64,000 nt of DNA from the NCBI RefSeq assembly GCF_020520425.1, contig NC_079492.1, forward strand, positions 107,977,157 to 108,041,156. Reading direction: 5' to 3'. The stretch is from Spinacia oleracea (lineage: Eukaryota > Streptophyta > Magnoliopsida > Caryophyllales > Amaranthaceae). The notes below the pieces were generated by a model. The model was not told where the DNA came from, searched no databases, and saw nothing but the letters and a program-made list of their open reading frames with translations. Position numbers and translations under genes: made by a program. This document shows, one piece after another, positions 1 to 12,340 of this stretch; the first letter of the stretch is position 1, and every line of letters starts with the position of its first letter.

Positions 1-1615
1 ATCGAAGACGGAAGCCAAAAGAAAGAAAACACTACTTACCTCAGTCGTGGCGAGAGAAGGAGGAAACGAGGCCCACGAAAGAATAGGCGCGACAACTGTC
101 ACCTCGGGACCCTGAAAGAGGAAATTAAAATAGGAATCTGAGCCTCGTTACAAAAACACAAGAGCGCAGACGTGGAATAAAGCAAAGTACCAGATCAGAG
201 GTAGTTACCAAATCGCGTAAAACGGTCTGCAAAGGAAACGTCTCCCTAGGGTTGGCATAATCCCAAGGATCAGCCCGAACGTCTTTTATCCGAGCTAGGA
301 AATGTTCAAAAAACTGATGTTGCTCTAGCTTCGGCTGACGAGGGTTGTGCTTGTTAAAACCGTAGGCCGGGAAACGCTGAAGAATCTCGTTGATCTCCAT
401 CACGTAGCCAAGCACATTCGGATCAACAACAACTTTCCCAGTCTCTACACAGAAAAAGAAAAGAGAAGTCACATCCAACACATTATAAAAAGGAGGCAAA
501 TACCTCAGCCGAAGCACGATCTCAACACAAGAAACTTCACCCCTGCCATAAATCCTGCTGAGACGGGCAGCAGCGAGGATAAGCTCCCGAGTAATGTAAT
601 GCATGTTTTGAAGCCAAAACTCCGACTCCTTAGTCGTTTTGGCTCGAAACCACTTTAGCAGGTCGGTATGGTCCGAATTCTTAGGGTTGATAGAGCCGAC
701 CCTCGACATCTCTTGGTCAACCTTAACGAACCACTTCGGCGGCCTGTAGTAGTTGGGATGCTTCGGATCAACAGGCACCCGAACCAGAAGCCACTGCCCC
801 TTTCACTCGTGGACCGAGGAGACATAGGGGTACGCTGTCAAATAGGCGACCTCGTTCTTCTGAGCCCTATGGCCCACCAGCTATGCCCAACATTTGAATT
901 CCTCTAGAGCTCATGCAACTCCTTGAAATCTCGAATAGAAGGTGGATATCCGAGGTAATCACACACCTAGTGATACCCAATGATATGCCGCATCGACTTA
1001 GGCGTCAACTAAGCCAATGAAATGTTGTACTCAATCAGCACCCGAGAAATGAAGGGGTCCAAGGGGAACCGAAGATCATAGTCAAAATGATGGGTGTACA
1101 CAGCACTAAAACTAGGAGGAGGACGAGTCACCCTCGCATTCACCTGAGTAGGAAGCTCGCACCAATAGCCCAGAGCGTATTGGATGCCGTACAGATCCTC
1201 GGCCAACCGATGATAAGCACCCTTCTTCGCCTCCACCAGCCAGCTTGGTTCGCCATCATTGGGTATCGCTGGGTGTGCGATTACCTCGGTTCGTCGGTTC
1301 GCCATCAACAGCTCGGTTCGCCGGACCAGCAACCCCTGATTTATCTTGCAGAATGGTTGCAAGTCTCCCATTCGGATTCGCCTCCTCGAAACGACGAGGG
1401 TAATGGGAACGGATGGGAAAGCGGCCAGTAATGTTGGCCCCTTGGCTCGACTCAGCACGAACCTCTTCTTCGGATCTGTCGGCAACATCGACACTCCCCG
1501 GGGTCCCGAGCTCCTGAGAGGTTTCCCTCGGCCTTTCCAGAGAAACCCTTTCCTCATCTCTCTCACTAGAGGAGGAAACAACAGTAGACTTCTTCTTCCA
1601 CCTCCCCCCAGCCAT
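1..1615 (-). pseudogene. Antisense multi-exon retroelement gene (gypsy-type transposon domain), decayed, runs off window
   Basis: The reading frame starts at the ATG at 1613-1615 with a basic, Ser/Glu-rich N-terminus and runs leftward. The stretch near 1000-1080 (RFPLDPFISRVLIEYNISLA, then a Q-to-stop and LTPKSMRHIIGY) resembles the plant 'putative gypsy type transposon' domain (Transposase_28 family) by recall. Plausible GT-AG introns lie at 445-503, about 112-208, and from 39 leftward. The gene is broken: the frame shifts between 1256 and 1450, TAG replaces a Gln codon at 1009-1011, and TAG replaces a Trp codon further on. Most lesions look like C-to-T or G-to-A changes. It lies antisense between an unseen pol and the 3' LTR at 2067, which is the position of the extra antisense ORFs known in Tat-lineage elements such as Retand. 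The original function is unknown. Confidence 0.6.
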
Positions 1616-1862
1616 GGTTAAAGACCCTAAATCTAGGGTTTAAAGAACAGGGAGAAGAAAAGTGCGGAAAAGCAAGAAAAATACAAACAAATTACCTTCC
1701 CCAAAAGCAGAATTCGCCGACAAGTCAGACGGTACAAAGCCTCGAAGCAAATTTCCAGTGAATTGGCAAAGATCTGAAGAAACTCGAAAGAGAAGATCGC
1801 CGGAATTCTGTGAAGTTTTGAGAGAATAATGTGGTAAAGTTTGAAATGATGAATTGGGTCGA

Positions 1863-1872
1863 GTATTTATAT
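1863..1872 (-). promoter_or_regulatory. Possible TATA box of the antisense gene
   Basis: Read on the minus strand this is ATATAAATAC, about 250 bases upstream of the ATG at 1615. The spacing suits a plant promoter with a 5' leader. No other promoter element was recognised. Confidence 0.35.
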
Positions 1873-2052
1873 GGAACCTCCCAGAAACCGCTCAACTTCC
1901 ACTTAAATCTATGCCACACGATCAAAACAAAACTGAAGATTCGATCGACACTTGTCATCAATGCATTAATTCAAAACCAACTTTTCAATAAAGAGGCGGG
2001 ACTTTTGGACTTCTGACATATGAATACCCGTCCATTTAATTCCAAATGGACC

Positions 2053-2066
2053 GGGTCTGGGGGGCA
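2053..2066 (+). other. Polypurine tract of gypsy element 1
   Basis: A G-rich run (GGGTCTGGGGGGCA) stands directly before the TGTTG that opens the LTR. This is where plus-strand priming occurs in LTR retrotransposons. It makes the following repeat the 3' LTR of a plus-strand element whose interior lies to the left. Confidence 0.6.
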
Positions 2067-2494
2067 TGTTGTTTCGGTGCCCAATTGACTCCCAATTGGG
2101 CCAACAGCCCAAAAACCCAAATGCCTACAACAACAACATACAAGTCATTTTACCCCTCAAAGACTAATCAGCCACCCACATGGCCCAAGACCCATCAAGT
2201 AATAAATGACCTATGGGGCATTTACTACACAAACACTATAAATAAGCCACCAAGGCTCACACCTCAAGGTACGTCCAATTTATTGCCTTAATACTATTCT
2301 TTAGAGAACTCTCTCTAGAATCTGAGCATTGTTCTTACTTAGGCATCGGAGGGGCTTTCCTCAGAACACCCCCGTGACAAGTTACATTGTTCATTGTGCA
2401 GGTAAATTCAGAAACAACTCATTCAAGCAAGCTAGATCTTCCACAACAACGAATAGGGCTTTCATCCGAAGCCCATTGTTTCAACACCGGAACA
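2067..2494 (+). mobile_element. 3' LTR of a Ty3/gypsy (Tat-like) element
   Basis: The repeat opens with TGTT and is taken to close with AACA at 2494. It holds a TATA-like TATAAATA near 2238. It also has a GGCATCGGAGGGGCTTTCC stretch near 2342 of a kind I recall from Tat/Ogre-type LTRs. The left end is supported by the polypurine tract. The right end is judged only from the inverted terminal dinucleotides, because the matching 5' LTR is outside the window. Confidence 0.55.
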
Positions 2495-2819
2495 ATCTCT
2501 AATAATCCAAAAGCCCTAGTACACAAGTATTGATCATATAAGTTAAGATCCTAATTTCATACAAGTCACATGTATATGCCTCAAACGCACTAACAAAAAC
2601 AATAACTAGAATAATATGAAACATTATGGAGTAACAATACGCTTCATTAACAATCACGGGTTCACCAAAGAAGAGAATGCTACCCTTTCGGCCTTTAATG
2701 GTTTCTTTTTGGTTTGTTACGTAAGTGTTTGTGATATTCCTAGTAGTATTTCCTTTTTCTGTAACTTGTAGTTTGTAATAGTATGTAAACTCTTTAAATT
2801 TTGCAAATTAAGCCTATGT

Positions 2820-2823
<4 letters not shown>

Positions 2824-2899
<76 letters not shown>
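2824..2899. repeat. (TA)n microsatellite
   Basis: An uninterrupted TA dinucleotide run of about 76 bases. Confidence 0.95.
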
Positions 2900-2902
<3 letters not shown>

Positions 2903-4184
2903 CAATCTCACTAAACACTGACTAATACTCCGGATGGAGTTATTAGCCCGTATGACCTTATTTTTTTTAAAAAATCTTGATATTCATGTACCATCCTTTT
3001 CATAATGTTGGAAGTCTTAGAACTGAGATTCCATGCAGTTCCCCTAGTTAGGATGTAAAAAAATCAGAATTTCATGGTTCAAACCATTCCCAATAAACTC
3101 AGAAGCACTTGAATGATTTGTAACAAACTCTGCATCTGCACTTAAAAGTTTTCACTTATGTTTTAGACCACAAAGAAGAGCTTCCCCACTTTTGGTTTGA
3201 ATATTTAACCGAGTATTTTGGCAGGAAATAGCAAGTATTTCCAACGAAAAGGACAAAAACATTTGGAAAGTTTTCCCCACAAAATTAAATTCAAGGGTAA
3301 TGTTTGAAGTTTGAAGTAAAGAAGAAAATCCCAAAAACAATCTAGTCCCTACATACAGTTAGGCAAACAATCCCTTATCTACTATAGGTAGTTAAATTTG
3401 TTTAAGGGGTTGATGACCCTACATCACTGATCACTCCCCCAAGTGTAAAGTGTTGGACCACTCTGTTACTCTCTTTGTTCTATTCTCTTCACTCTTCTCA
3501 CTCACATGCATTCATGTTCTCACCCTACCATACTTGATTAGCTTCCTAATCATACAATCATACTTTTTTTTAATTTCTTAATTATAAGCTAGAATCCAAT
3601 TTATATGACTCGTATTCAGGCATAATCTTATCTATTGTAGTGTTTAATTCACTTAAAGTGAAGTTCGTATGCTAAATAGTGGAGTTTCACACTATTATGA
3701 ATTACGGAGTACTACGTTTATAAAAAGACGACATATGAAATTATGATACAGTTAAATGTGAAATGGTCCAAAACAAAGGCATTCAAAATTTGAAAGGGAA
3801 AGGAAAAGTATCCAAGTAAACCAGGAAAAAAAAAAAAAAAAAAACAAAGAGGCAGAAGATGATAGTTGAAGAGTTGAAGGTGGGGGCAAACACAAACCCC
3901 TTTAATTTGGGGAAATCTTCAATAGTCGCGTGAAACAAGTGACATGTCTACGGATTTAGGTGAAACCCTCTCATTTCAGTTTGCCACCCATAAACATCAA
4001 CTTCTGTCTACTGCTTATTGCTTATTGCTTATTGCTCACTTCCCCAACTTTGTCAACTTCTTTCTTTTTTTTTTTTCTTTTAGCGATTTTAATTAATCCG
4101 TAATTGACAAAGACTACTGGTATAATCAAACATCAATAACCCTAATCAACGCGTAATTTTATCACAAGTACAAGAAAAAAAATA

Positions 4185-4446
4185 CTTCTTCCATCCCTTA
4201 ATACTCGCACCGTTTTGACTGGACACGCTTGTCAATGCACAACTTTGACCATAATATCTTTAACTACATATTATAAAATGTTATAAAAGTATTAATATTT
4301 TGAAAATATAATATTAAAATAAAGCCAACAATATATTATATACTAACATTTGTTTTCATATATACTAGAAATAAAATAGGGTCAAAATGAATTATGTAAA
4401 TAGTGCAAAAAATCAAAACGGTACGAGTATGAAGAGACAGAGGGAG
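4185..4446. mobile_element. Stowaway-like MITE (about 262 bp)
   Basis: The ends are near-perfect inverted repeats. Each reads roughly CTYCNTCY-CTTMATACTCG-ACCGTTTTGA, and TA flanks both sides. The interior is AT-rich and non-coding. This is the pattern of Tc1/mariner-derived MITEs. It is related to the MITE at 19683-20007, which shares the 'ATACTCGCACCG' subterminal segment. Confidence 0.75.
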
Positions 4447-5618
4447 TACTCTTTGATTTATTATACTGTCTTACGATCCAGAAAGGAAAAAAAAATTCAA
4501 GTGTCTCTCTCTTCTTTTCATTTTTGAATTAGTGACCGTTCTTCACTTCTTCCCACTTTAATTAGTTCAAATACCAATCCCAACATGTTCTTCAACTCTT
4601 TTTTACCCTAGCATGACAACATGTCTACTCCGTACTATAGCTAAACAATTTAATGCGAAACTTGACTTATGTTTTAATAACCAACTCAAATAATTGGCCT
4701 CCGAGCCAAAGCCAAGTAGATGGATTCTCATCATCAAAACAAATGTTGAGCCTGTAAATACGTTACATACATGTGATTTATCCCACATTTTACATTTATA
4801 AATCTAGTGACCTATATGACGAACTAAAAAGATAAAAGAGTAACAACTAAGTCACACTCTTTTACCACATTTTCTAAACAAATTAGTTTGAAAAAATGAG
4901 CATGATTTGAGTTTAGTTACAACAACTCTAGAAAAAATGGTAAACAACCTCCAAATTATGACAACACCATATATCTACTGCTGAAAATCTTCTCATCTAA
5001 CAAGTTGGAATGAATTTCAGCTTTTTAGTTGACCTAAACCAAAGGATCTTTAAAGGAGAAATTTGAAGGTGGATGCTAAAAAGAAATTCCATAACACTTA
5101 CTTTTTCTGTCTAATCTAATCTAATCTAATCTAATCTACACCTTACAAACTTGATGAAGAAGTGTTTTGTTCAGAATATTTCTATCTTATTCTTATTCTT
5201 ATTCACTTGCCCTTTGCCTAAACAGCAAATTGTACATGAATAAAACAATACTAGTAGTAGAGTAGTATAAACAACCAATAATTGCGTGTCGAATCCATCA
5301 GCATGCACATGCTCTGTTTCATAAATAACAATATAGTATTACACTATTGCACAATTTGGCTACATCTACCAACACTAATCAACTACTAGTACCAAGAATG
5401 GGAGTGTTTAACTAAAGCATTTTAAAGAAAGCTACTAAGCTAGTGTCACTAGAAACAAGTTTCTTAACTAAACATGAAATGCATATCAATTATCATCAAA
5501 CTTTTTCACATTGAATAAACTCTTGCCAAGTCTTTGAACATGTCTTTTTTTTAAGGAAAACGCCAAGACACCCGGTGTCGAATGGTTTACCACTCCTCGG
5601 CGTTATCACGCGATTATT

Positions 5619-5688
5619 ACGCGATTATTATACCATACCGGGCATTCTAATTCACGCGATTATTATACCATACCGGGCATTCTAATTC
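5619..5688. repeat. Perfect 35-base tandem duplication
   Basis: Two identical 35-base units (5619-5653 and 5654-5688), each opening ACGCGATTATTATACC. A shorter partial copy of the first bases precedes them. Confidence 0.9.
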
Positions 5689-6138
5689 AAATTACATAAC
5701 ATATTTACGCACATACTTGTGGTTTACTCACTCATCATTTATGCGAAAAGAACACAAAAGGAAATAAATTTGAATAGTCACTGTACAAATTTAGCAAAAA
5801 TTCATACAATTCATAGCAAGATTATACAAATTAGAACAATGGTATTTACACATGATAATAGGAGGGTACTTCCAATTTTGAAGAAGAAAAAAACAGCGTG
5901 CCACCCTTTTGCACAAAAACACTGAAAATAGGAGGGTATCGGATATTTCTGTTTCAGGAAATCCCAGAACTCTTCCATATTGATGATAACAAAGGAGGTT
6001 ATCTTACAGGAATCCTTTTTCTTTTTTAATAAATTAAGAAACAGAAATTCGATAAAAAAGGGAACAAAATTATGCAGAAAAAAGGCTTAATTAATTAATT
6101 CACACTAATCACTAATCCTTGAAGATCTAATACAAGGG

Positions 6139-6948
6139 TTATTTTGGAGGAGAAGAAGCCAACGGAGTTACCTGAGAATTGCAATGAATACCCCTCTCTT
6201 TCTCCCCTTGTTCAGGAAGTGAATTCTCCAAAATAACCTCCTGAAAAACCCCACTTTTCTGGGCTTCCTCAACCAACCTTCTATACAACTTCTCCTCAGC
6301 ATCTCTCAGAAACTTGAATTTTGGTGGTGGTGAAGATCTCAATCTGTTGATTTCAGCTTCAACTGATGTTTCAAACAACGGGTTGTTGTAATTATTGCTG
6401 TTGTTGAACAACAATGCCTTATTAGGAGAAGAGATGTTAGGACTAAGGTTGTTATTGTTGTAAGGTGAGTGTGTTTCAAGGGCCATGATTAAATCACTCA
6501 AACTCCTTGTTCTTGATCCTTTCCTACTAGCCTTTGATTTCCCATCATCAGATTCCAAATCTTCCTTTGTTTCTTCCTTGATTGTGAACAAGAATCTCGG
6601 ATGCCCTGCTAGCCGCATGATGTCTGAGTCTACACCTTCTTCTCCTAGAGCCTTCAGTAGCAGATCTTTTCTTGTTTCTAACCCCATTTCAATATCTGTT
6701 TCTGGGTTTCCGACAACTGCGTTGTCAACAACTGTGGTGTTGATTGTTGTGGGTTTATCCCAACAGAATAGATAGAACATCTCTTTCGCATGATTACTGT
6801 AATCTTGTTCAACTCTGTTGTTGTTGGTGTTGCTGATTATTCTCTGTTTCTTCCACCATAGAAGATAGTAAAGCTCTGCAATTAATGCTAATAATAAACA
6901 ACCAAATACTATACTTAACACTATCCCTAAACCACTCATAATTGTCAT
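6139..6948 (-). CDS. Plant-specific single-pass membrane protein of unknown function
   Basis: A single uninterrupted frame of 269 codons, apparently intronless. Residues about 7-29 form one strongly hydrophobic segment, followed by Trp-Trp-Lys-Lys. That predicts an N-terminal membrane anchor with the rest in the cytosol. Recognisable downstream are a LAGHPRFLFTIKEETKEDLE block (about residues 113-132), a Ser/Arg/Lys-rich stretch with SLSDLIMALETHSPY, an Asn-rich spacer, and a charged helix-like block FKFLRDAEEKLYRRLVEEAQ near residue 220. I recall these blocks from an uncharacterised angiosperm membrane-protein family and know of no tested function. The Asn runs are low complexity. An alternative Met at residue 4 (MSGLG) could be the true start. 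Confidence 0.75.
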   Translation of the reverse strand: MTIMSGLGIVLSIVFGCLLLALIAELYYLLWWKKQRIISNTNNNRVEQDYSNHAKEMFYLFCWDKPTTINTTVVDNAVVGNPETDIEMGLETRKDLLLKALGEEGVDSDIMRLAGHPRFLFTIKEETKEDLESDDGKSKASRKGSRTRSLSDLIMALETHSPYNNNNLSPNISSPNKALLFNNSNNYNNPLFETSVEAEINRLRSSPPPKFKFLRDAEEKLYRRLVEEAQKSGVFQEVILENSLPEQGEKERGIHCNSQVTPLASSPPK

Positions 6949-9647
6949 TTTTTCCCAGAAACTCTTGTATTTTCTCTCTCCAATAAAACCAAAAACACTT
7001 CAAATTTTTGTGGGAAGAGGAAAAACTGATTAAATTGGCAACTGGGTTTTCTTTGTTCCTGTGTAAAGATCACATCTTTAGTAGAAAGAATCAAGCTTTT
7101 CACCGAAAGGCCGTTTCAGATTGTCATATACTAGTATGCACACCACCTGTTCGATGAAATGCTTCAATGGGAAAAAATATGAGGTTTTCTTTTCATTGCC
7201 TATTGTAGGCGGGTGAGCAGCGATAAGGCATGTTGATTAAGGAAATACGGAGTAAAGCTTTGGGATTTTGGAATAATAACGGAACATTTTTTTGGTTTAG
7301 AGAGGAGTATAATTGTACAAATATTTTCTTACCTTAAAAGCCTATAACCTTGGACCACATAGCATGTTTGATTGTGTGAAGTAAAATTCAATTTATTTTA
7401 GGAAAAAATAAATAGTGTAAAACAGTTCGGTATCATTTTTTATGTCTAATTTTATGTTTTTTTACAAAATTAAAATCAAAATATGAAAACCACAAAAATA
7501 GTTTCTAGTTTTTTGTTGTCAGTTTTTAAAATCAACATGATTACTGTAAGTATGATTATCTTTTAGTTTATGATTCAATCTAAATTATACGACTTTCAAA
7601 ATCTAAAAATCCGAAACTGAAAACCGATAGTGATACTGAACGAGACATAAGAAAAGATTGTTTGAAGTAAAATTCAATTTATTTTAGGAAAAAGAAAATA
7701 GTTTAGAAAAGAAAGGAAGTATATTATAAAATATTTTGAGTCTATAAGGAGGCAACTCACATGAGTTAAGCAAAAGCCTGTGACATGGGAGAAAAGAATA
7801 AAATAAAATTAAGGAAACAAAATAAAATAAAATAAAATAAAAGATGTTTTTATTACATTGGAGCTCCCTTTTCGTAGTTTAGTTCGTATTTTCATGTCTT
7901 TTATTTTCTGTAAGTTTTCGTTATTCTTGGAATGAAATTCCCCTTAAGCATTAAAAATGATGTATATTGGATTATTAGGACTCTTGGAGTGACTATTTAA
8001 ATAGCTTTTTATGTAGCTCTTTTGACAAGAACTATCTCTTGGATGACATTGAGGCTTTAGAGACTTTGAGTAACTCTTCTTGTATAGTAACTCTTGGTCA
8101 AGACGTCCTAAGAATTTATTCTTGTTGAAAAATGGAGTCACTTTGTTTGTGAAAGACACTTAATAATGAGGTTGAATAAATAAATAAATAATATGATATG
8201 AGACCCCAAAATAGTAAAAAAACACGGAGTAGATCGGAGAGCTCTTTGAAGAAACCATCAATGTTGAGTGTTTTTAGGAGGGGTTCTTAAGAGTATCTCG
8301 TAGAGAGTGGAGAGCTAGTTAGAGAGCTCTCACCAATGTACATGCTCTTAGAATTTGGATACTCATGTCAGACACGAGTACGTACGTGATTTGGCTATTT
8401 TGTGACAGTTTTCTATAATACTCCGTATCAACCAAAAATGAACTATACAAATGTTATCTATATTTGAGTGTTGAAGATCCGACACGAGTAGTAATACAAA
8501 TGAACTGTACAAAAGCGTAAAATGAGAAGTCCAAATAATATAGGGTACTAAGTGTACAACTATATACAAATATAAATAAGAAGTTAATAAAAAGGAAACA
8601 AAGGTGATTAACTGGGAATCACTAATCTATCACTAATCACAGGAGGGAGACAGCGTAGAAGAATTGATTGCATCAGCCATGCGAGGAGTATGATTAGGTA
8701 AATTTTACTCCGTACAAGACCAACTGACCAACAAACACAATGACCCGGCCCATTTTCTCCTCTCTTCTATTTTGTACTTGCTGGCTCTTTTTACGCTTTT
8801 GTTTTTTATTAGGGGAGTAGTATGATTTTAAATTATTGATGTCATCTTCAAATTAGAGAGCACTTCTATCTAATGTTAGTATAAGGGTAATGTAATTTTT
8901 TAAGGTCCTTCAAGTCTTTTGGTACTTGGTAGAAAAAGAAGAAAAATGAAATGATTTTTTGTTTTGTTAACAATGTAACTAATGATATTACTCCTACGTA
9001 AATTTATAATTTTGGCCCAACATTAAAACAAATAGGTTCATATCAGCAAAAGCTCGAAATTTTTAATTTGGAATTAAGCATCGAGGATATCAGAATTTTA
9101 ATTTTAACAACAATTACTTGCAAATTTCATCATTAGGTAGTGATACTCAAGCTAAACACTAAAGAAATTTACAAATAGTTGCTTACAAAAAAAAAACTTA
9201 AAAGTACTCAAGTACATACGTGGTTAACACCGATCATTCTAATAGTCCACAAGTACATACATGGTTCACGAAATGTTACTCATTAACGATATTGTTTGTT
9301 AGACTTCTAATAGCCCACGAGTACATATATGGTTGACACCGATCATTCTAATAGCTCACAAGTACACAACTCTTAATTTTATGAGATGTTGTTTTTTTTT
9401 AAAAAAAAAAAAGAAAATTAAAAGAAAATAGATTCCCTATTATATATACAACATATCCTATGAATTAAATTTAACGTCTAATTCCAAAATACTTTTTCAA
9501 AATCTAAAAGATTTTTTGTAATAAAAATAAATACAAAATGAAAGAAAAGTGAGTTCCTAGCAATTAAGTGTGTATATGGCAACCCATTAAAACACTAGTA
9601 GAGAAGACAACAATCCTTGATCAATAGTATTTTGACAATTGCTAACT
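6949..9647. other. Non-coding host sequence 5' of the membrane-protein gene
   Basis: No gene is seen. A diverged direct repeat of about 50 bases occurs at about 7370-7440 and 7660-7715 (shared AAGTAAAATTCAATTTATTT). Imperfect repeats containing GTACATAC-TGGTT and CACCGATCATTCTAATAG lie at 9207-9365. The 5' leader and promoter of the gene at 6139-6948 should lie just right of 6948, but no clear TATA box could be chosen. Confidence 0.5.
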
Positions 9648-9699
9648 GCTATACCCGGGTACAGCCAACTCTGGCTGTACCCCCCAAAAATGACGCGCT

Positions 9700-10340
9700 C
9701 ATATTGTTTGTTCATTCTTGTCGACTGTTTGTTCTTTTTTATTGTACTGTTTGTTCATTCTTATTGTACTGTTAGTTCTTTCTTGTTGTACTGTTTGTTC
9801 ATTTTTGTTGTACTGTTTGTTCTTTCATGTTGTTTTTTAAATTCATCATCAAATTTTCATAATTGTTGTATTTTTTGTTCTTTCTTCTAGAACTTTATGT
9901 TTTTTTAATATTGTTTGTTCTTTCTTGTCTATTTGTTTGTTTATAATAATCATATGGTTAATGTTCATAATTAAACTCTTCATTAATCTTTTATTATTTC
10001 TTTTTGTATTGTTTGTTCTTTCTTGTTGTACTGTTTGTTCTTTCTTGTTGTTTTTTAAATTCATTCATCAAACTTATTGTTGTATTGTTTGTTCTTTCAT
10101 GTTGGCTTTAAAATTCATCATAAAATTGTTCATAATTGTTGTATTGTTTGTTCTTTTTTCTGGAATTTTATGTTCTTTTTTATATTGTTTGTTATTTTTT
10201 GTTATTTTTTGTTTATTTTTTTGTTCATAATAATTATCTGCTTTATTGTTTGTTCTTTCTTGTTGTATTGTGTGTTCTTTCATGTTGGCTTTAAAATTCA
10301 TAATGAAATTGTTCACTTCATTGGTCTTTTATGTTTTTAC
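9700..10340 (+). repeat. T-rich minisatellite, unit about 25 bases
   Basis: Many imperfect copies of TTGTTTGTTCTTTCTTGTTG, interleaved with TGTACTG or TGTATTG. The open frames across it are low-complexity artefacts. Confidence 0.8.
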
Positions 10341-10367
10341 AAGCGTCTATATTGTTTATTTCCCAAT

Positions 10368-10570
10368 AAATAAATAAATGTTCATTTCCAAAATAGTAAA
10401 TGTTCATTCCGAATAAATAAATAAATGTTCATTTCCGAAATAGTAAATGTTGATTTTTGTAGTTTATTTCCAAATAAATAAATAAATGTTCATTTCCAAA
10501 ATAGTCAATGTTCATTCCAAATAAATAAATAAATGTTCATTTCCGAAATAGTAAATGTTCATTTTTGTAC
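10368..10570 (+). repeat. A/T-rich tandem repeat AAATAAATAAATGTTCATTTCC
   Basis: Four or so imperfect units of about 40-45 bases, each with ATAAATAAATGTTCATTTCC and AAATAGTAAATGTT. Confidence 0.8.
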
Positions 10571-11228
10571 CAGTATATTAATGTTCATTTTAAACAACAC
10601 AAAACGACATCGTTTTGGATGGGGGTACAGCCAGCTTTGGCTGTACCCGGGTATAGCCAAAAATTTGCGGTATTTTGAGTCACACATCAATGAAAAATAC
10701 TGTCATGCTGCGGTTCTCACTTCAAATTTTCCTACTTCCTTTACTCCTTTTCCTTTGTAAGTCTTAAATTGTTTAGCCATTTGGTCTTGGGTACAATCCT
10801 ACAACTATTAATTATTTCGGCTTATTTCCTTTTGGTACAATCCTACCTAAAAAGTGTCCTATGATCGGACTAAAATCAAGGTGTTTACTTGGTCCAACTT
10901 CGATCATGTGGAGTCACACTCACGAAAAGAGAAAAAGCTAGCGTCATTTTACATCTTCATTAAACATCAAACGTATTTTTCATAAACATTTTCAAAACGC
11001 TTTGGGGCTTGGTCCGTACCTAAAGTGGTGATTTAATATTATAAACTTTTTATCAACAAAGATAATGAAATACTTAGCATGTTGAAGGGTAAATCACCAA
11101 AAATTACGAAGATGTACCAAGTACTTATTTTTTATGAATTGTAGTCAAAGCTACACAATGAGTACAATTATTCGACCAAGAAAGATGTAAGCTTGAAAGC
11201 GGAAATGCAATCCGCCTGTACTTCAGCC

Positions 11229-12340
11229 TTACATCCATGCTAGGAACTCATCCCGCCTACCGAGGCCTTGTTTAGCTAAGGCATCTGCCACAGTGTTCGA
11301 AGCACGACTTTTGTGGGTGATGGAGATGTTTGGGCTACTAGGGGATGTGTTACGGATGAAGTTGAGAGCAAAGTGAAGATTCCACGGTCCTCCTAGCTCC
11401 TTGCCACACCACCGAACATCGTTAGCAGAGTCTGATTCGATAATAAGGGCTTGATTTGCTAGCATGTCATTACTTGTATAGACTTTTAGTGCTCTATGTA
11501 TCGCAAAGACTTCGGCTGAATTAATCTCCATTGTTGGCATAGGTGTGGAGAACATGCAAATGAAGCTGCCATTGGAGTCGCGGAGAACACCTCCAATTGA
11601 TAATCTGTGAAGGGTGGAATTCAGTGATGCGTCAACGTTACATTTTAGGGTGTCCTTGGGTGGAGGAGACCGTTGGTGTGTTGACTGAAGTGTGTGTAGA
11701 GTGTTGGGCTGCTGGAGAGTAGGTGACCACTGGAGGCATTCAGGGTTGCAAATCACATCTTCCGAACTATATGGGAAGGGGTCACTCCATCCTTTGATCC
11801 ACCAACTTAAACGCAGTAGTATTAAGTCTTGTAACTGCCTTGGTGTAGTGGAGGAGCTTTGAAAAATTCTGGTATTTCTTTCCTTCCAAATTTTCCACAT
11901 AATTATTAAAAAACTGGCCACCTAAACCTTTTTGAAGAAGGGGCTTCGAATCGGACAAGCCCATTGGGAGAATGCATCACGAATATTACGGGGAAGACCC
12001 ATGTTAAGCCCTATAACTTGAGCCACCAATACCATATTTGTTGTGAGAGATTGCAGTGTAATAGGAGGTGATTGCAACATTCAGGAGTGGATTCACATAG
12101 GACACAATGGGTTTCACTTATTGGGATGATTCCTAAGTGTCCTAGCTTGGCACGAGTGTTTCGTTTGACAATGAGAGCAAACCAAGCGAATATTTCAACT
12201 CGGTGAGGGACAAGGCCTTTCCACAACCCTTTGATGGCATCTTGATGGTGCGTTGCAGTGTTTTTGGCCATATCAAGGCTACAAGATTTGACCGAGAAGT
12301 GACCGGTTTTGTCGGGGGTCCGTATTAGAGCGTCATACCT
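11229..12340 (-). pseudogene. LINE (L1-type) 3' fragment: RT zinc-binding plus RNase H
   Basis: Read leftward from about 12340, the first part matches the reverse-transcriptase zinc-binding (zf-RVT) region of plant L1 ORF2: GLWKGLVPHRVEIFAWFAL, then C-x2-C and H-x4-H-C type residues near 12060-12100. That frame stops at 12011. A second frame (11921-11229) holds the plant-type RNase H domain: KCNVDASLN with the first Asp, a Glu in INSAEVFAI, IESDSAND, and the C-terminal NTVADALAKQGLGR. The fragment is 5' truncated and split by a frameshift and stops, so it is dead. Confidence 0.8.

Larger units (their letters stand above)
2495..6138. other. Non-coding AT-rich host sequence
   Basis: No credible gene is seen. 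The stretch holds a long (TA)n tract, one Stowaway-like MITE, small microsatellites (three TGCTTAT-like units at 4013-4037, and TAATC units at about 5113-5138) and a perfect 35-base duplication. It is the 3' flank of the minus-strand gene at 6139-6948. Confidence 0.6.
9648..10658. mobile_element. Hairpin-ended composite element carrying a minisatellite
   Basis: The outer ends are inverted copies of GCTATACCCGGGTACAGCCA. Each end is itself a hairpin (GTACAGCCA, 4-6 base loop, TGGCTGTAC). Between them are two tandem arrays: units like TTGTTTGTTCTTTCTTGT with intervening TGTACTG (about 9700-10340), and units like AAATAAATAAATGTTCATTTCC (about 10368-10570). No transposase is present. It looks like a non-autonomous foldback or MITE-type element, but the superfamily is not clear. 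TA may be the target duplication, since both ends contain it. Confidence 0.6.

Noticed and set aside
5719..5925. 68-codon plus-strand open frame
   Set aside because: AT-rich, with no recognisable motif, no homologous blocks and no promoter context.
9849..10373. Phe/Leu/Cys-rich or Lys/Asn-rich open frames
   Set aside because: Low-complexity translation of the T-rich minisatellite.
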